Positions 1 to 9,423 are shown, counted from the stretch's first letter. The stretch is DNA of 55,916 bases from Actinomycetes bacterium (GCA_021783215.1 JAJXUB010000004.1:1-55916); one strand, 5' to 3'. Made by a program: numbers and translations. The notes: generated from the letters alone by a model not told the origin.

Positions 1-246
1 GCCGAACCGCGCGGAGGCGGACGGCGCCGCCGCTGCCGGCACCCGGGCCGCGGCCGCCGGAGCCGGGCGGCGCGCGGCGAGGACGGCGGGGGAGGGGATG
101 AGGCCGGGCCCCGGCTTCGGCACACCCGGGGAGGCCGACGGCCCGTGAGCAGGCGCGCCCGCCTCCGGCCCGGGAGCAGGCGCGCCCGCCTCCGGTGCCG
201 GCGGCTCCTGCGCGGGCTCGGGAACGTCGGTCGGCTCGTCGCTCAC
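1..246 (-). CDS. DUF349 domain protein, N-terminal part (runs off the window)
   Basis: Only the first 82 codons are present, from a GTG at 246 to the window edge. The visible part is a Pro/Ala/Gly-rich disordered tail that reaches a PSPAVLAARRP-like segment. Actinobacterial DUF349 proteins next to a cyclophilin and hisS typically begin this way before their helical DUF349 repeats; the diagnostic domain itself lies outside the window. The start follows the cyclophilin stop by 2 nt, with AGAAGGG as ribosome-binding site, so the two genes are co-transcribed. A 9-residue unit is duplicated in the tail. The function of DUF349 proteins is not established. The assignment rests on context and N-terminal style and is moderate. 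Confidence 0.6.
   Translation of the reverse strand, partial: MSDEPTDVPEPAQEPPAPEAGAPAPGPEAGAPAHGPSASPGVPKPGPGLIPSPAVLAARRPAPAAAARVPAAAAPSASARFG
142..195. repeat. 27-bp tandem duplication in the DUF349 gene
   Basis: Two adjacent 27-bp units (142-168 and 169-195) differ at one base. The duplication is in frame and encodes two copies of a nine-residue block of the type EAGAPAPGP in the disordered tail. It looks like a recent slippage event. Confidence 0.85.
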
Positions 247-248
247 GG

Positions 249-1037
249 TCAACCCTTCTGCTCTGTCACGGTGACCTTCAGGATGCTGATCGCTGCTATG
301 GGCGTGCCGTCGCCCTGGGGCGTCGACCCCTTGGCGGCGATCCTGTCGACAATATCCAACCCCGCGGTGACCCTGCCGAAGATCGTGTAGCCACCGGGGA
401 GCGTCGTGTCCTTGTAGACGATGAAGAACTGGCCGCCGTTGCCTTTCGCCGTGTCCTGGGTGCGGGCCATGGCGAGCGTCCCTCGCGGGTAGAGGTTGTC
501 GGCCGGGGCGTTCTCCACGCCGAAGCCGTAGCCCGGAGTCCCCGTGCCGGTCCCCGTCGGGTCGCCGCACTGGAGGACGTAGATGCCGCTCGTCGTCAGG
601 CGGTGGCAGGGACTGTCGGCCCAGTAGTCGAGCGTGGCCAGCTGGACGAACGAGGCGACCGCCTGGGGAGCCTTGGTCCCGTCAAGGGTGGCCGTGATGT
701 CCCCACAGTTCGTCGTGAAGGTCGCGACGAAGGTCTTGCCCGCGGCCGTCTTCTTGTCCGGAAGCGTCAGCTTCGCTCCCGTTCCCAGGGGGCTCGGGGG
801 CTGAGGGCAGCCGGCCGCGGTCAGTGCCGCCGTCGTCCTCGATGCCGGCGACGTGCTGTCGGCGGACCGGCTCAGGCCGATGGCGACGGTGCCGACGACC
901 GCCAACGCCGCCGCGGCGCTCGCGGCGATCATCGTCTTCTGGCGCCGACGGTCGTGGCTCGCGCGACGCTCGGCGAGGGCGACCTGCCGCTTCTCCCACC
1001 GCCGTCGTGCGCGGGCGCGCTCCTGGGCCTTGGTCAC
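249..1037 (-). CDS. membrane-anchored cyclophilin-type peptidyl-prolyl isomerase
   Basis: This 262-residue protein has a basic, helical N-terminus, one membrane segment at about residues 37-55, a Ser/Thr/Ala linker and a C-terminal cyclophilin domain. Cyclophilin landmarks include the segment GNGGQFFIVY and the FGRVTAGLDIVDRI stretch near the end. It should catalyse prolyl cis/trans isomerisation outside the membrane, helping exported proteins fold. The GTG start lies 6 nt after a TAGACT hexamer (1044-1049) with no ribosome-binding site, so the mRNA is probably leaderless. It is followed almost without gap by the DUF349 gene and is divergent from the metallo-hydrolase gene. Confidence 0.88.
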   Translation of the reverse strand: MTKAQERARARRRWEKRQVALAERRASHDRRRQKTMIAASAAAALAVVGTVAIGLSRSADSTSPASRTTAALTAAGCPQPPSPLGTGAKLTLPDKKTAAGKTFVATFTTNCGDITATLDGTKAPQAVASFVQLATLDYWADSPCHRLTTSGIYVLQCGDPTGTGTGTPGYGFGVENAPADNLYPRGTLAMARTQDTAKGNGGQFFIVYKDTTLPGGYTIFGRVTAGLDIVDRIAAKGSTPQGDGTPIAAISILKVTVTEQKG

Positions 1038-1124
1038 ACGCGAAGTCTAGAGAACCGGCCGTTCGGTCCTCGCGGGCGCCCTGACGAGACGGGTCCTGCC
1101 GAGACGAGTCGGTAGGCTGCCCGC

Positions 1125-1829
1125 GTGCTCACCGTCGCCTTTCCCGCAGCCGCCTTCGGTACGAACTGCTACGTCCTGGCGCCCGCCGCGGGGGAGGAGT
1201 GTGTCGTCGTCGACCCGGGGATCGGTGTCGTCGACACCCTTGGTGAGGTCCTCGCGGAGCACCGGCTCCGTCCTGCGGCCGTTCTCCTGACGCACGGACA
1301 CGTCGACCACGTCTGGTCCGTCACGCCCGTATGCGGTGGGACGCTCGCTGCCTACGTCCACCATGACGACCGCTACCGGCTCAGGGACCCCCTCTCGCTC
1401 GTCGAGCCCGGCGTCCTGGCGATGTTCGAACGGCAGTTCGGGCAGCGCCCGACCTGGGTCGAGCCGAGCGACGTCGTCGAGGTCCGGAACGCGGCGACGG
1501 TCACCGTGGCCGGACTCGACCTCGGCGTGCTGCACGCCCCAGGGCATACGGAGGGGTCGGTCATGTTCGCCGTCGGCGAGGTGCCCGACGCCGTCCAGGT
1601 CGACGAGCCCATCGACGGCACGGTCCTGACCGGCGACGTCGTCTTCGCCGGCTCGATCGGGCGCACGGACCTCGCCGGCGGTTCCGAGGCGGACATGCGG
1701 CGGTCGCTGCGGGACGTCGTCCTCGCGCTGTCGGACTCCACGCTGCTGCTGCCCGGCCACGGCCCGGCCACGACGATGCGCCGGGAGCGGGCCACCAACC
1801 CCTACCTGAAAGGGCTGAGCGCACGGTGA
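1125..1829 (+). CDS. MBL-fold metallo-hydrolase, glyoxalase II-like
   Basis: A 234-residue single-domain metallo-beta-lactamase-fold hydrolase. It carries the metal-binding THGHVDHVW motif (about residues 48-56), then APGHTEGS, a TGDVVF motif with the bridging Asp, and a C-terminal LLPGHGPAT histidine. These are the ligands of the glyoxalase II-type binuclear site. Substrate is unknown; a thioesterase acting on a thiol conjugate is the usual guess for this neighbour of hisS. The GTG at 1125 sits 6 nt after TAGGCT (1113-1118), suggesting a leaderless start. The stop overlaps the hisS start (GTGA), implying translational coupling. Confidence 0.85.
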   Translation: MLTVAFPAAAFGTNCYVLAPAAGEECVVVDPGIGVVDTLGEVLAEHRLRPAAVLLTHGHVDHVWSVTPVCGGTLAAYVHHDDRYRLRDPLSLVEPGVLAMFERQFGQRPTWVEPSDVVEVRNAATVTVAGLDLGVLHAPGHTEGSVMFAVGEVPDAVQVDEPIDGTVLTGDVVFAGSIGRTDLAGGSEADMRRSLRDVVLALSDSTLLLPGHGPATTMRRERATNPYLKGLSAR

Positions 1830-3175
1830 GCACGAAGGTGGCCCCCCTGTCGGGCTTCCCCGAGTTCCTTCCCGCGGACCGGATCGCCGAGCAGCACGTT
1901 CTCGACATCATCCGGCGGACCTTCGAGCTGCACGGTTTCGCCTCGATCGAGACGCGAGCGGTCGAGCCCGTCGAACGGCTCCTCGGCAAGGGCGGCGACG
2001 CCGACAAGGAGATCTACGCCGTGACGCGCCTCGCGGCGGACCGCTCGGAGGCCTCGAGCGGGCAGGACGGCACCCACGAGCTCGGGCTGCACTTCGACCT
2101 CACCGTGCCGTTCGCACGGTACGTCGTCGAGAACGCGGGCAGGCTCCAGCTCCCGTTCCGCCGCTACCAGATCCAGAAGGTGTGGCGCGGAGAACGGCCT
2201 CAGGAGGGCCGTTACCGGGAGTTCACCCAGGCGGACATCGACGTCATCGACGCCGGCACGCTCGCCCCCCACTACGAGGCCGAGGTGCCCCTGGTGGTCG
2301 CCGAGATCTTCCGTCAGCTGCCGCTGCCGGGGTTCCGGATCCAGGTCAACAACCGGAAGATCCCCGAGGGCTTCTACCGCGGGATCGGACTCGCCGACGT
2401 GGCCGGCACCCTGCGGATCGTCGACAAGCTCGACAAGATCGGGCCGGACCGCGTCCGGTCCGCCCTCGTCGAGGCGGGGGCGAGCGCGGAGCAGGCCGCC
2501 CGCTGCCTGGCCCTCGCCGAGATCCGGTCCGAGGACCTGTCCTTCGTCGACCGGGTCCGCGCGCTCGGGGTCTCCCATCCGACCTTGACGGAGGGCCTTC
2601 AGGCCCTGTCCGCGGTCATGCGTGTCGGCCTCGACCTCGCCCCCGGCGCCCTCGTCGCCGATCTGCGGGTCGCGCGCGGGTTGGACTACTACACGGGAAC
2701 GGTCTACGAGACGCAGATCGTCGGGCACGAGGGCTACGGGTCCGTATGCTCCGGCGGGCGCTATGACGCCCTTGCCTCCGACGGGCGCACGACGTACCCG
2801 GGCGTCGGCATCTCCATCGGGGTGTCGCGGCTGCTCGGCTTGCTGGTCCCGCGGCTCGGGCTCACCGGGTCCCGGAGCACGCCGACGTGCGTTCTCGTCG
2901 CGCTGCCGGCCGAGGCCGACCGGGCCGCGGCGATGCGGACGGCCACCACGCTGCGGGCCCGTGGCATACCGACCGAGGTGGCCCCGTCGGCGGACAAGTT
3001 CGGCAAGCAGATCCGGTATGCCGATCGTCGAGGCATCCCGTACGTCTGGTTCGCGACGGCCGAGGGCGACCAGGTCAAGGACATCCGCTCCGGCGAGCAG
3101 ACCGGCGCCGACGTCGCGTCATGGCTGCCCCCGCAGGAGGACCTGCACCCCGGCATACGCCTCCGTCCGAGGTGA
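1826..3175 (+). CDS. hisS: histidine-tRNA ligase
   Basis: This 449-residue class II aminoacyl-tRNA synthetase charges tRNA-His. Visible features are the motif 2 region (KVWRGERPQEGRYREFTQAD), the histidine-specific ARGLDYYTGTVYE motif at about residues 282-294, the motif 3 GGRYDAL segment with a following GVGISIGVSRL, and a C-terminal anticodon-binding domain. Length and order match bacterial HisRS. It overlaps the metallo-hydrolase gene by 4 nt. Its 3' end forms one arm of a bidirectional hairpin terminator shared with the convergent membrane-protein gene. Confidence 0.97.
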   Translation: MSTKVAPLSGFPEFLPADRIAEQHVLDIIRRTFELHGFASIETRAVEPVERLLGKGGDADKEIYAVTRLAADRSEASSGQDGTHELGLHFDLTVPFARYVVENAGRLQLPFRRYQIQKVWRGERPQEGRYREFTQADIDVIDAGTLAPHYEAEVPLVVAEIFRQLPLPGFRIQVNNRKIPEGFYRGIGLADVAGTLRIVDKLDKIGPDRVRSALVEAGASAEQAARCLALAEIRSEDLSFVDRVRALGVSHPTLTEGLQALSAVMRVGLDLAPGALVADLRVARGLDYYTGTVYETQIVGHEGYGSVCSGGRYDALASDGRTTYPGVGISIGVSRLLGLLVPRLGLTGSRSTPTCVLVALPAEADRAAAMRTATTLRARGIPTEVAPSADKFGKQIRYADRRGIPYVWFATAEGDQVKDIRSGEQTGADVASWLPPQEDLHPGIRLRPR

Positions 3176-3212
3176 CCGCAAGCGGAACCCGGTGGCGGGT
3201 CACCTCGGACGG
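3163..3212. terminator. bidirectional hairpin terminator, hisS / membrane protein
   Basis: Perfect 15-bp inverted repeat (3163-3177 and 3198-3212) with a 20-nt loop. The left arm covers the hisS stop codon and the right arm covers the stop codon of the convergent gene. No T-run follows, which is common in GC-rich actinobacteria. Confidence 0.8.
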
Positions 3213-3826
3213 GCGAAGGACGGGGCCGGCGGGCGCAGGCCGGCGTCGCGGAGCTCGAGGAGGGCCAGCGACGCGATGACGTCGGCGTCGCCACGGCGCC
3301 AGGCGCTCCCGGGGTCGTCGCTGATCCGCGCGAGCCTCGTCAGCGGCTGGCGAGCCATCGCTCGCAGGGCGAAGAGATCGAGGTCGGCCGCACCGTCGAT
3401 GAACCGCTGCACCGACGCCGCGCGCCGGATGAACCGGCCGCGGACGAGCGCCCACACGACGACGGCGCACACGCTCGGGACGAGCGCCGTGGTCCAGCCG
3501 AGGACCACGGCGAGCCGGTCGACGCCGGAGACCAACGTCGTGCCGACCGACTCGATGCTGGCGCCCACTCCGGCGGCGTCGCGGAACGGCACTGCGAGCC
3601 GGTCGTCCAGCACGGGCAGGTTGGACAGGTTGTGGCCGGCCGTCGTCATGACCCCGTGGAAGCTGGTCCCGGCCTCCTGCAGCTGGCGCGCGGGGCCGGC
3701 GAGGCTCGTCACGGCATCGTGGACGACGCGCCCGACCCACGCCCAGACGAGGCACCAGAGGAGAACACCGACGTCGGACAGAAGCTGGCCGAGGCGGCGG
3801 GCGGGCAGGTCGGCATAGAGCTTCAC
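3200..3826 (-). CDS. hypothetical two-segment membrane protein
   Basis: A 208-residue protein with one hydrophobic segment near residues 18-35 and a second at about 105-125. Between them lies a roughly 70-residue, probably extracytoplasmic stretch, and the C-terminal half is soluble. It fits a conserved actinobacterial family without known function. The start is GTG at 3826 with GGGAG upstream; the intergenic region to ald contains divergent promoter-like hexamers. It is convergent with hisS. Nothing in the sequence indicates an enzymatic role. Confidence 0.72.
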   Translation of the reverse strand: MKLYADLPARRLGQLLSDVGVLLWCLVWAWVGRVVHDAVTSLAGPARQLQEAGTSFHGVMTTAGHNLSNLPVLDDRLAVPFRDAAGVGASIESVGTTLVSGVDRLAVVLGWTTALVPSVCAVVVWALVRGRFIRRAASVQRFIDGAADLDLFALRAMARQPLTRLARISDDPGSAWRRGDADVIASLALLELRDAGLRPPAPSFARPR

Positions 3827-3947
3827 GGCGGGTCTCCCACGAGAAGGACGGCAACAGGTGCGGGACTAGACTCGCAGCGCGGCTTGAGGACCGCAGCCTT
3901 CCCGGCGGCAATGGCGCCGCCCTGACTCGAAGAAGGAACGGATTTCC
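3827..3947. promoter_or_regulatory. divergent promoter region, membrane protein / ald
   Basis: On the + strand a TAGACT hexamer at 3867-3872 could be the ald -10 element, giving an untranslated leader of about 65 nt. On the - strand TAGTCC overlaps it. No clear operator or riboswitch is visible. Confidence 0.4.
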
Positions 3948-5063
3948 GTGAAGATCGGCATCCCCAGAGAGATCAAGGACAACGAGTTCAGGGTGGGCAT
4001 CACGCCCGTCGGGGTGCATGAGCTCACCGCTCACGGGCACGAGGTGCTCATCGAGAAGGGGGCCGGCGAGGGCTCGTCGATCAGCGACGACGAGTTCAGC
4101 GGCGCCGGTGGCCGCATCGTGGGCGTGGCCGACGACGTCTGGGGCGAGGCCGACATGGTCCTGAAGGTCAAGGAGCCGGTCGAGGCGGAGTACCACCGCC
4201 TCCGGGACGACCTCATCCTCTTCACCTACCTCCACCTCGCCGCCGACGAGCCGCTCACCCGTCAGCTCATGAGCACGCGGACGACGTCGATCGCCTACGA
4301 GACGGTCCAGCTGCCCTCGGGGATGCTGCCGCTGCTCTACCCGATGTCGGAGGTCGCTGGGTGCCTGGCGCCCCAGGTCGGCGCCCACGCCCTCATGAAG
4401 ACGCAGGGCGGCCGAGGGGTCCTCCTCGGCGGCGTCGGCGGCGTCGCCAATGCCAAGGTCGTCGTCATCGGTGCCGGCGTCGCCGGGCAGAACGCCGCGA
4501 ACATCGCCCTCGGGATGGGGGCGAGCGTCACGCTGCTCGACACCGACCTCGACAAGCTCCGTATGTCGTTCTGGCGGTATGACAACCGGGTCGCCCAGAT
4601 CGCCAGCTCGGACATGGCCATCAGGGAGCAGGTCATCGCGGCCGACCTTGTCATCGGCACCGTCCTCATCCCGGGCGCCAAGGCCCCGAAGCTCGTCACC
4701 GACGCGATGGTCGCTCAGATGAAACCCGGCTCGGTCCTCGTCGACGTCGCCATCGACCAGGGCGGCTGCTTCGAGGGAAGCCATCCGACGACCCACTCCG
4801 ACCCGACGTTCACCGTTCACGACGCGGTCTACTACTGCGTCGCCAACATGCCCGGTGCCGTCCCGAACACCTCGACCTGGGCACTCACCAACGCGACCCT
4901 CGCCTATGCCGTCCGCATCGCCGACAAGGGGTGGAAGGACGCGCTGCGCGCCGACAAGGCACTTGCCCTCGGGCTCAACACGTACGCCGGTCAGGTGACC
5001 TGCGGCCCGGTCGCCGAGGCGTTCGGCATGGGCTCGACACCGCTGGACGAGGCGCTCGCCTGA
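3948..5063 (+). CDS. ald: alanine dehydrogenase
   Basis: A 371-residue NAD-dependent enzyme that interconverts L-alanine with pyruvate and ammonia. The N-terminus [20 protein letters not shown] is typical of the family and contains the substrate Arg. Lys and His catalytic regions follow (VLKVKEPV and FTYLHLA). The Rossmann loop is [17 protein letters not shown] near residues 174-190, and [11 protein letters not shown] precedes it. Full family length. The GTG start at 3948 is supported by AAGGA about 10 nt upstream. Besides alanine metabolism, this enzyme can recycle NADH under low oxygen in actinobacteria. Confidence 0.97.
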   Translation: MKIGIPREIKDNEFRVGITPVGVHELTAHGHEVLIEKGAGEGSSISDDEFSGAGGRIVGVADDVWGEADMVLKVKEPVEAEYHRLRDDLILFTYLHLAADEPLTRQLMSTRTTSIAYETVQLPSGMLPLLYPMSEVAGCLAPQVGAHALMKTQGGRGVLLGGVGGVANAKVVVIGAGVAGQNAANIALGMGASVTLLDTDLDKLRMSFWRYDNRVAQIASSDMAIREQVIAADLVIGTVLIPGAKAPKLVTDAMVAQMKPGSVLVDVAIDQGGCFEGSHPTTHSDPTFTVHDAVYYCVANMPGAVPNTSTWALTNATLAYAVRIADKGWKDALRADKALALGLNTYAGQVTCGPVAEAFGMGSTPLDEALA

Positions 5064-6025
5064 ACACACCGGCGCCCGCGGCGGCTCGCTCGACCCCCGT
5101 CGAGCGGGCCGCGCGCGCGTGGCTCGGTCACCTGCATGTGGAGCGGGGCGTCTCCCCGAACACCCTCGCGTCCTACCGCCGCGACCTTGCCCGGTACGCC
5201 CGTTATCTCGCTGACAGCGGCATCGTGGACCCCTCGGACGTCACCGAGGCCGTCGTCGCCGGCTTCCTCGCCAGCCTGCGCGAAGGCCGTCCGGCGGTGG
5301 GCGACATCCCGGCGGTGACGCCGCTCGCTGCGTCGTCGGCGGCGCGGACACTCGTCGCCGTCCGCGGCTTCCACCGCTTCCTCGCCCTCGAAGGGACGAC
5401 GCGTGACGACCCCGCCGCCGCGGTCGCGCCACCGCGGCCGCCCTCGCGCCTGCCGAAGGCGCTGTCGGTCGCCGACGTCGAGCGGCTCCTCGAGGCCGCC
5501 GTGGGGGACACCCCCGTCGCGCTGCGGGACCGAGCGCTCCTGGAGGTGCTCTACGGGACGGGGGCGCGGATCAGCGAGGCGGTCGGTCTCGACGTCGACG
5601 ACGTCGAGACCGAGACGGGAGTGGTCCGCCTCTTCGGGAAGGGCGGCAAGGAGCGGCTCGTGCCCGTCGGGTCGTATGCCGCGGCGGCGCTGACGGCCTA
5701 CGTCGTCCGCGGCCGGCCGGCCCTGAGCGGCAAGGGTCGCGGCACACCGGCCGTCTTCCTCAGCTCGCGCGGCCGACGGCTCTCGAGACAGAGTGCGTGG
5801 GCGGTCATCCAGGCGTGCGCCGAGCGGGCCCACCTCACCGGGCACGTGTCCCCGCATACGCTCCGGCACTCGTTCGCGACCCATCTGCTCGAAGGCGGCG
5901 CCGACGTGCGGGTCGTCCAGGAGCTGCTCGGGCACGCGAGCGTCACGACGACGCAGATCTACACGATGGTCACCGTCCAGCAGCTACGCGAGGTGTACGC
6001 CCAGAGCCACCCGCGCGCCCGCTGA
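5060..6025 (+). CDS. xerD: site-specific tyrosine recombinase XerD
   Basis: Resolves chromosome dimers at dif with XerC. The protein has an N-terminal SAM-like core-binding domain ([16 protein letters not shown]) and a C-terminal catalytic domain with Arg in GTGARISEA, Lys in [27 protein letters not shown] and the nucleophile Tyr301 in QIYTMV. No ATG, GTG or TTG lies at the expected N-terminus. The next upstream ATG (4931) would put 43 foreign residues inside ald, and the next GTG (5138) would remove the first DNA-binding helix. A CTG at 5060 overlapping the ald stop as CTGA gives a family-length protein of 321 residues. The identity is sure, the start is not. Confidence 0.9.
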   Translation: MNTPAPAAARSTPVERAARAWLGHLHVERGVSPNTLASYRRDLARYARYLADSGIVDPSDVTEAVVAGFLASLREGRPAVGDIPAVTPLAASSAARTLVAVRGFHRFLALEGTTRDDPAAAVAPPRPPSRLPKALSVADVERLLEAAVGDTPVALRDRALLEVLYGTGARISEAVGLDVDDVETETGVVRLFGKGGKERLVPVGSYAAAALTAYVVRGRPALSGKGRGTPAVFLSSRGRRLSRQSAWAVIQACAERAHLTGHVSPHTLRHSFATHLLEGGADVRVVQELLGHASVTTTQIYTMVTVQQLREVYAQSHPRAR

Positions 6026-6063
6026 TAAGGTCTGACGGACCGCACGACCCACGGGGAGAAGGC

Positions 6064-7005
6064 ATGGATCCCGAGGCGATGACCGCGCCGCACACGCAGA
6101 CCGACGCGGCCTCGCCGACCCCTGTGAGCGGCCAGCTGCCTGGGACCGAGAGCGCCGGGACCGGCCAGCTCGGTCCGACCGGGCGCATCCTTCCGGCGTT
6201 CCCGACCCCGCCAGCGCTCGCCTCCCACGGGCCGGCCCGGGTCATCGCCCTGTGCAACCAGAAGGGCGGCGTCGGCAAGACGACGACGACGATCAACCTC
6301 GGAGCGGCCCTCGCGGAGTACGGGCGCCGGGTCCTCCTCGTCGACTTCGACCCCCAGGGCGCCCTGTCCGTCGGCCTCGGCCTGCCGATCAACCGGATCG
6401 ACCTGACGGTCTACAACCTCCTCATGGAGCGGGGTCACGACGTCCACGACGTCATCCACCACACGAAGGTCGACGGGCTCGACGTCATCCCCGCGAACAT
6501 CGACCTGTCGGCCGCGGAGGTCCAGCTCGTCGGCGAGGTGGCCCGCGAACAGATCCTCGCCCGAGTCCTGCGGCCCGTCCTCGACGAGTACGACGTCGTC
6601 CTCATCGACTGCCAGCCGTCCCTCGGGCTCCTCACCGTCAACGCCCTAACGGCGGCCCACGGGGTGCTCATCCCGCTCGAGTGCGAGTTCTTCGCCATGC
6701 GCGGGGTGGCCCTCCTCGTCGAGACGATCGAGAAGATCACCGACCGGCTGAACCCCCGCCTCCAGATCGACGGCATCCTCGCGACGATGTACGACGGACG
6801 CACCCTCCACTCGAGGGAGGTCGTCTCCTCCGTCGTCGAGCACTTCGGCGACCTCGTCTTCCACACGGTGATCAGCCGGACCGTCAAGTTCCCTGACGCC
6901 ACCCTCGCCGCCGAGCCCATCACCTCGTATGCCTCGACCCACGGGGGAGCGAACGCCTACCGGCAGCTTGCCCGGGAGCTCATCGCCCGAGGGGACGCGG
7001 CCTAG
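6064..7005 (+). CDS. ParA-family chromosome partitioning ATPase
   Basis: A 313-residue Soj/ParA-like ATPase. A disordered, Pro/Gly/Ser-rich N-terminal tail of about 55 residues precedes the deviant Walker A motif QKGGVGKTTTT (about residues 66-76). The LLVDFDPQGALS segment and VVLIDCQPSLG Walker B follow. No parB is adjacent. In actinobacteria this copy sits immediately before scpA-scpB and is distinct from the origin-proximal parA. It probably helps chromosome segregation together with ScpAB. ATG at 6064 has GGGGAGAAGG upstream; an ATG at 6079 is an alternative. Confidence 0.93.
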   Translation: MDPEAMTAPHTQTDAASPTPVSGQLPGTESAGTGQLGPTGRILPAFPTPPALASHGPARVIALCNQKGGVGKTTTTINLGAALAEYGRRVLLVDFDPQGALSVGLGLPINRIDLTVYNLLMERGHDVHDVIHHTKVDGLDVIPANIDLSAAEVQLVGEVAREQILARVLRPVLDEYDVVLIDCQPSLGLLTVNALTAAHGVLIPLECEFFAMRGVALLVETIEKITDRLNPRLQIDGILATMYDGRTLHSREVVSSVVEHFGDLVFHTVISRTVKFPDATLAAEPITSYASTHGGANAYRQLARELIARGDAA

Positions 7006-7008
7006 CCG

Positions 7009-7911
7009 ATGACCGAGCAGGTAACGCCGGGAGGCGTCATCACGCGCCGCGCCGCCGAGGACACGTTCGAGGTCCACCTCGACGTCTTCTCCGGTCCGTT
7101 CGACCTTCTCCTCGGGCTCATCGGCAAGCACAAGCTCGATATCACCGAGGTGGCCATTGCCCAGGTGACGGACGAGTTCGTCGCCCATATCCGCGCGGCG
7201 CAGGCGGACGAGCGCGAGTGGGACCTGTCGCAGGCCTCGGAGTTCGTTCTCGTCGCGGCGACGCTGCTCGACCTCAAGGCGGCCCGGCTCCTGCCCAACG
7301 CGGGCCTGGCCGACGACGATGACCTCGCGCTCATCGAGGCGCGGGACCTGCTCTTCGCCCGGCTGCTCCAGTACCGCGCCTTCAAGGACGTCGCGGCGGC
7401 GTTCGCCGAGCGGCTGTCCGGGCCCGGACGGATGACCCCCCGGCAGGCCGGCCTCGAGCCGGAGCTCGCCGGTCTGCTGCCCGAGCTCGTCATGGGCATC
7501 ACACCCGACCAGCTCGCCCGTATCGCCGCGCGGGCCATGGTGCCCCGGACCCCCGAGACGGTCGCCCTGGACCATCTGCACGTCTCCGCTGTCAGCGTCC
7601 GGGACCAGGCGGCCATCCTCGTCAGCCGTCTGCGGCGTGACCGGCAGGCGTCCTTCCGGACGCTCGTCGCCGACGCGGACACGACGCTCGTCATCGTCGC
7701 CCGGTTCCTCGCCCTCCTCGAGCTCTATCGGGACCAGTCCGTCGTCCTCGACCAGGCCGAGGCGCTGGGGGAGCTCACGGTCCGGTGGACCGGGACGGAC
7801 GAGGGCGACCTCGACGTCGGTCGTGAGTTCGACGAGGACGACGCCGACGACCCCGAGGAGGCGCTGGCTCGACTGGCCGCGGCCCAGGAGCAGGATGGTG
7901 ACGATGAGTGA
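7009..7911 (+). CDS. scpA: segregation and condensation protein A
   Basis: A 300-residue kleisin that bridges the SMC heads in the condensin complex with ScpB. The N-terminus has the family signature FEVHLDVFSGPFDLLLGLIG, followed by KLDITEVAIAQVTDEFV. The C-terminal winged-helix region includes FRTLVADADTTLVIVARFLALLEL. A strongly acidic tail (DEDDADDPEEA) ends the protein. It starts 3 nt after the parA stop and overlaps the scpB start. Confidence 0.95.
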   Translation: MTEQVTPGGVITRRAAEDTFEVHLDVFSGPFDLLLGLIGKHKLDITEVAIAQVTDEFVAHIRAAQADEREWDLSQASEFVLVAATLLDLKAARLLPNAGLADDDDLALIEARDLLFARLLQYRAFKDVAAAFAERLSGPGRMTPRQAGLEPELAGLLPELVMGITPDQLARIAARAMVPRTPETVALDHLHVSAVSVRDQAAILVSRLRRDRQASFRTLVADADTTLVIVARFLALLELYRDQSVVLDQAEALGELTVRWTGTDEGDLDVGREFDEDDADDPEEALARLAAAQEQDGDDE

Positions 7912-8533
7912 CGAGCAGCCGGACACCCCGGCGACCGACGAGACCGGCGTGCCTGCGGAGGTGTTCGACGTCGACGACGTCGGTGGCGGCCTACGAGGCG
8001 CGCTCGAGGCGGTCCTCATGGTCGTCGACCAGCCGATCCCTGCCGTCGACCTCGCCGCGGCCCTCGGGCGTCCGGTCACCGACGTCGAGAGCACCTTGGA
8101 CGCCCTCGACGCCGAGTATGCCGAGGCGCACCGCGGCTTCACCCTTCGCCAGGTCGGCGGCGGGTGGCGGATGTACAGCCGCGCCGAGTACGCGCCGGCC
8201 GTCGAACGCTTCCTCCTCGACGGCCAGCAGGCCCGTCTGACCCAGGCATCGCTCGAGACCCTTGCGGTCATCGCCTACCGGCAGCCCGTGGCCCGCTCCC
8301 GCGTCAGCGCCGTGCGCGGGGTCAACGTCGACGGTGTTGTCCGTACCCTGCTGACGCGTGGCCTGATCACCGAGGTCGGCCGTGACGACCACTCCGGCGC
8401 CACCCTCTACGGCACGACGGGCTTCTTCCTCGAGCGGCTCGGCCTCGGCTCGCTCGACGAGCTCCCGGCGCTCGCGCCGTACCTTCCCGAGGCCGACACT
8501 CTCGACGAGATCGCAGAACAGGGGCGCTGGTGA
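7904..8533 (+). CDS. scpB: segregation and condensation protein B
   Basis: A 209-residue winged-helix partner of ScpA and SMC. Family features are GALEAVLMVVDQPI near residue 30, the FTLRQVGGGWRMYSR segment, LETLAVIAYRQPVARS and the VRTLLTRGLITEVG helix-turn region. ATG at 7904 overlaps the end of scpA by 8 nt and has AGGA 8 nt upstream. An in-frame ATG at 7895 is the alternative. Coupled to rluB by a GTGA overlap. Confidence 0.94.
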   Translation: MSDEQPDTPATDETGVPAEVFDVDDVGGGLRGALEAVLMVVDQPIPAVDLAAALGRPVTDVESTLDALDAEYAEAHRGFTLRQVGGGWRMYSRAEYAPAVERFLLDGQQARLTQASLETLAVIAYRQPVARSRVSAVRGVNVDGVVRTLLTRGLITEVGRDDHSGATLYGTTGFFLERLGLGSLDELPALAPYLPEADTLDEIAEQGRW

Positions 8534-9423
8534 CACCTCCCAAGAACCGGACCGGTGGCGAGTCCGCACGGAACGGGAACCCCCCTCGCGGAGGGCGACC
8601 GGCACGGGTCGCCGGACCGCAGCGAACCCCCGGGTCGGGGCGGCGTCCTCGCCGCGGCGCGGCAAAGCCCGCGGTCCCGCAGGTCGACGTCCACGACCCG
8701 GACGGCATACGGCTCCAGAAGCTGCTGGCGCAGGCGGGAATCGGGTCACGGCGCGCGTGCGAACAGCTCATCACCGATGGGCGGGTAGCCGTCGACGGCG
8801 TGGTCGTCCGTGAGCTCGGTGTCCGCGTGGACCCGACCAGGCAGGCCATCCACGTCGACGGCGAGCGCGTCGCCCTCGACGAGACGAGGGTCTACCTCGC
8901 CTTCAACAAGCCGACGGGCGTCGTCACGACGATGGACGACGAGCTCGGCCGGCCGAGCATCCAGGACTACCTGGAGCGCCACCCCGAGCGGCTGTTCCAT
9001 GTCGGCCGCCTCGACGTCGACACCGACGGCCTGCTCCTGCTGACCAACGACGGTGAGCTCGCCCACCGGCTCCAGCACCCGAAGTACGGCGTTCCGAAGA
9101 CCTACGTCGCCGTCATCCCCGCCCCGCTGCCGCGGGATCTCGGCCGACGCCTCCGCGAGGGTGTCGAGCTGGACGACGGGCCGGCTCGCGCCGACGGGTT
9201 CCGAGTCGTCGACAGCCAGCCGGGCAAGGCGATCGTCGAGATCGTCCTCCACGAGGGACGCAAGCACATCGTCCGGAGAATGCTCGAGGCCGTCGGACAC
9301 CCGGTCATCAGCCTGACCCGAACCCAGGTCGGCCCGATCCATCTCGGCGACGTACGACAGGGACGCACCCGCGCCCTGACCGAGGCGGAGGTCCGCGCCC
9401 TCTACAAGGTTGTGGGGATGTGA
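8530..9423 (+). CDS. 23S rRNA pseudouridine synthase, RluB/RsuA family
   Basis: A 297-residue enzyme with a basic, disordered N-terminal extension of about 55 residues. An S4 RNA-binding domain follows (LQKLLAQAGIGSRRACEQLI), then the RsuA/RluB catalytic domain with the GRLDVDTDGLLLLTNDGEL motif holding the catalytic Asp (about residue 160). Typical substrate is a large-subunit rRNA uridine. The basic tail is common in actinobacterial homologues. GTG at 8530 overlaps the scpB stop, and the stop overlaps tyrA. The scpAB-rluB linkage is conserved widely in Gram-positives. Confidence 0.93.
   Translation: MTPPKNRTGGESARNGNPPRGGRPARVAGPQRTPGSGRRPRRGAAKPAVPQVDVHDPDGIRLQKLLAQAGIGSRRACEQLITDGRVAVDGVVVRELGVRVDPTRQAIHVDGERVALDETRVYLAFNKPTGVVTTMDDELGRPSIQDYLERHPERLFHVGRLDVDTDGLLLLTNDGELAHRLQHPKYGVPKTYVAVIPAPLPRDLGRRLREGVELDDGPARADGFRVVDSQPGKAIVEIVLHEGRKHIVRRMLEAVGHPVISLTRTQVGPIHLGDVRQGRTRALTEAEVRALYKVVGM

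Noticed and set aside
4931-5059. ATG start for xerD inside ald
   Set aside because: The 43 added residues are an out-of-frame reading of conserved ald codons and do not resemble recombinases.
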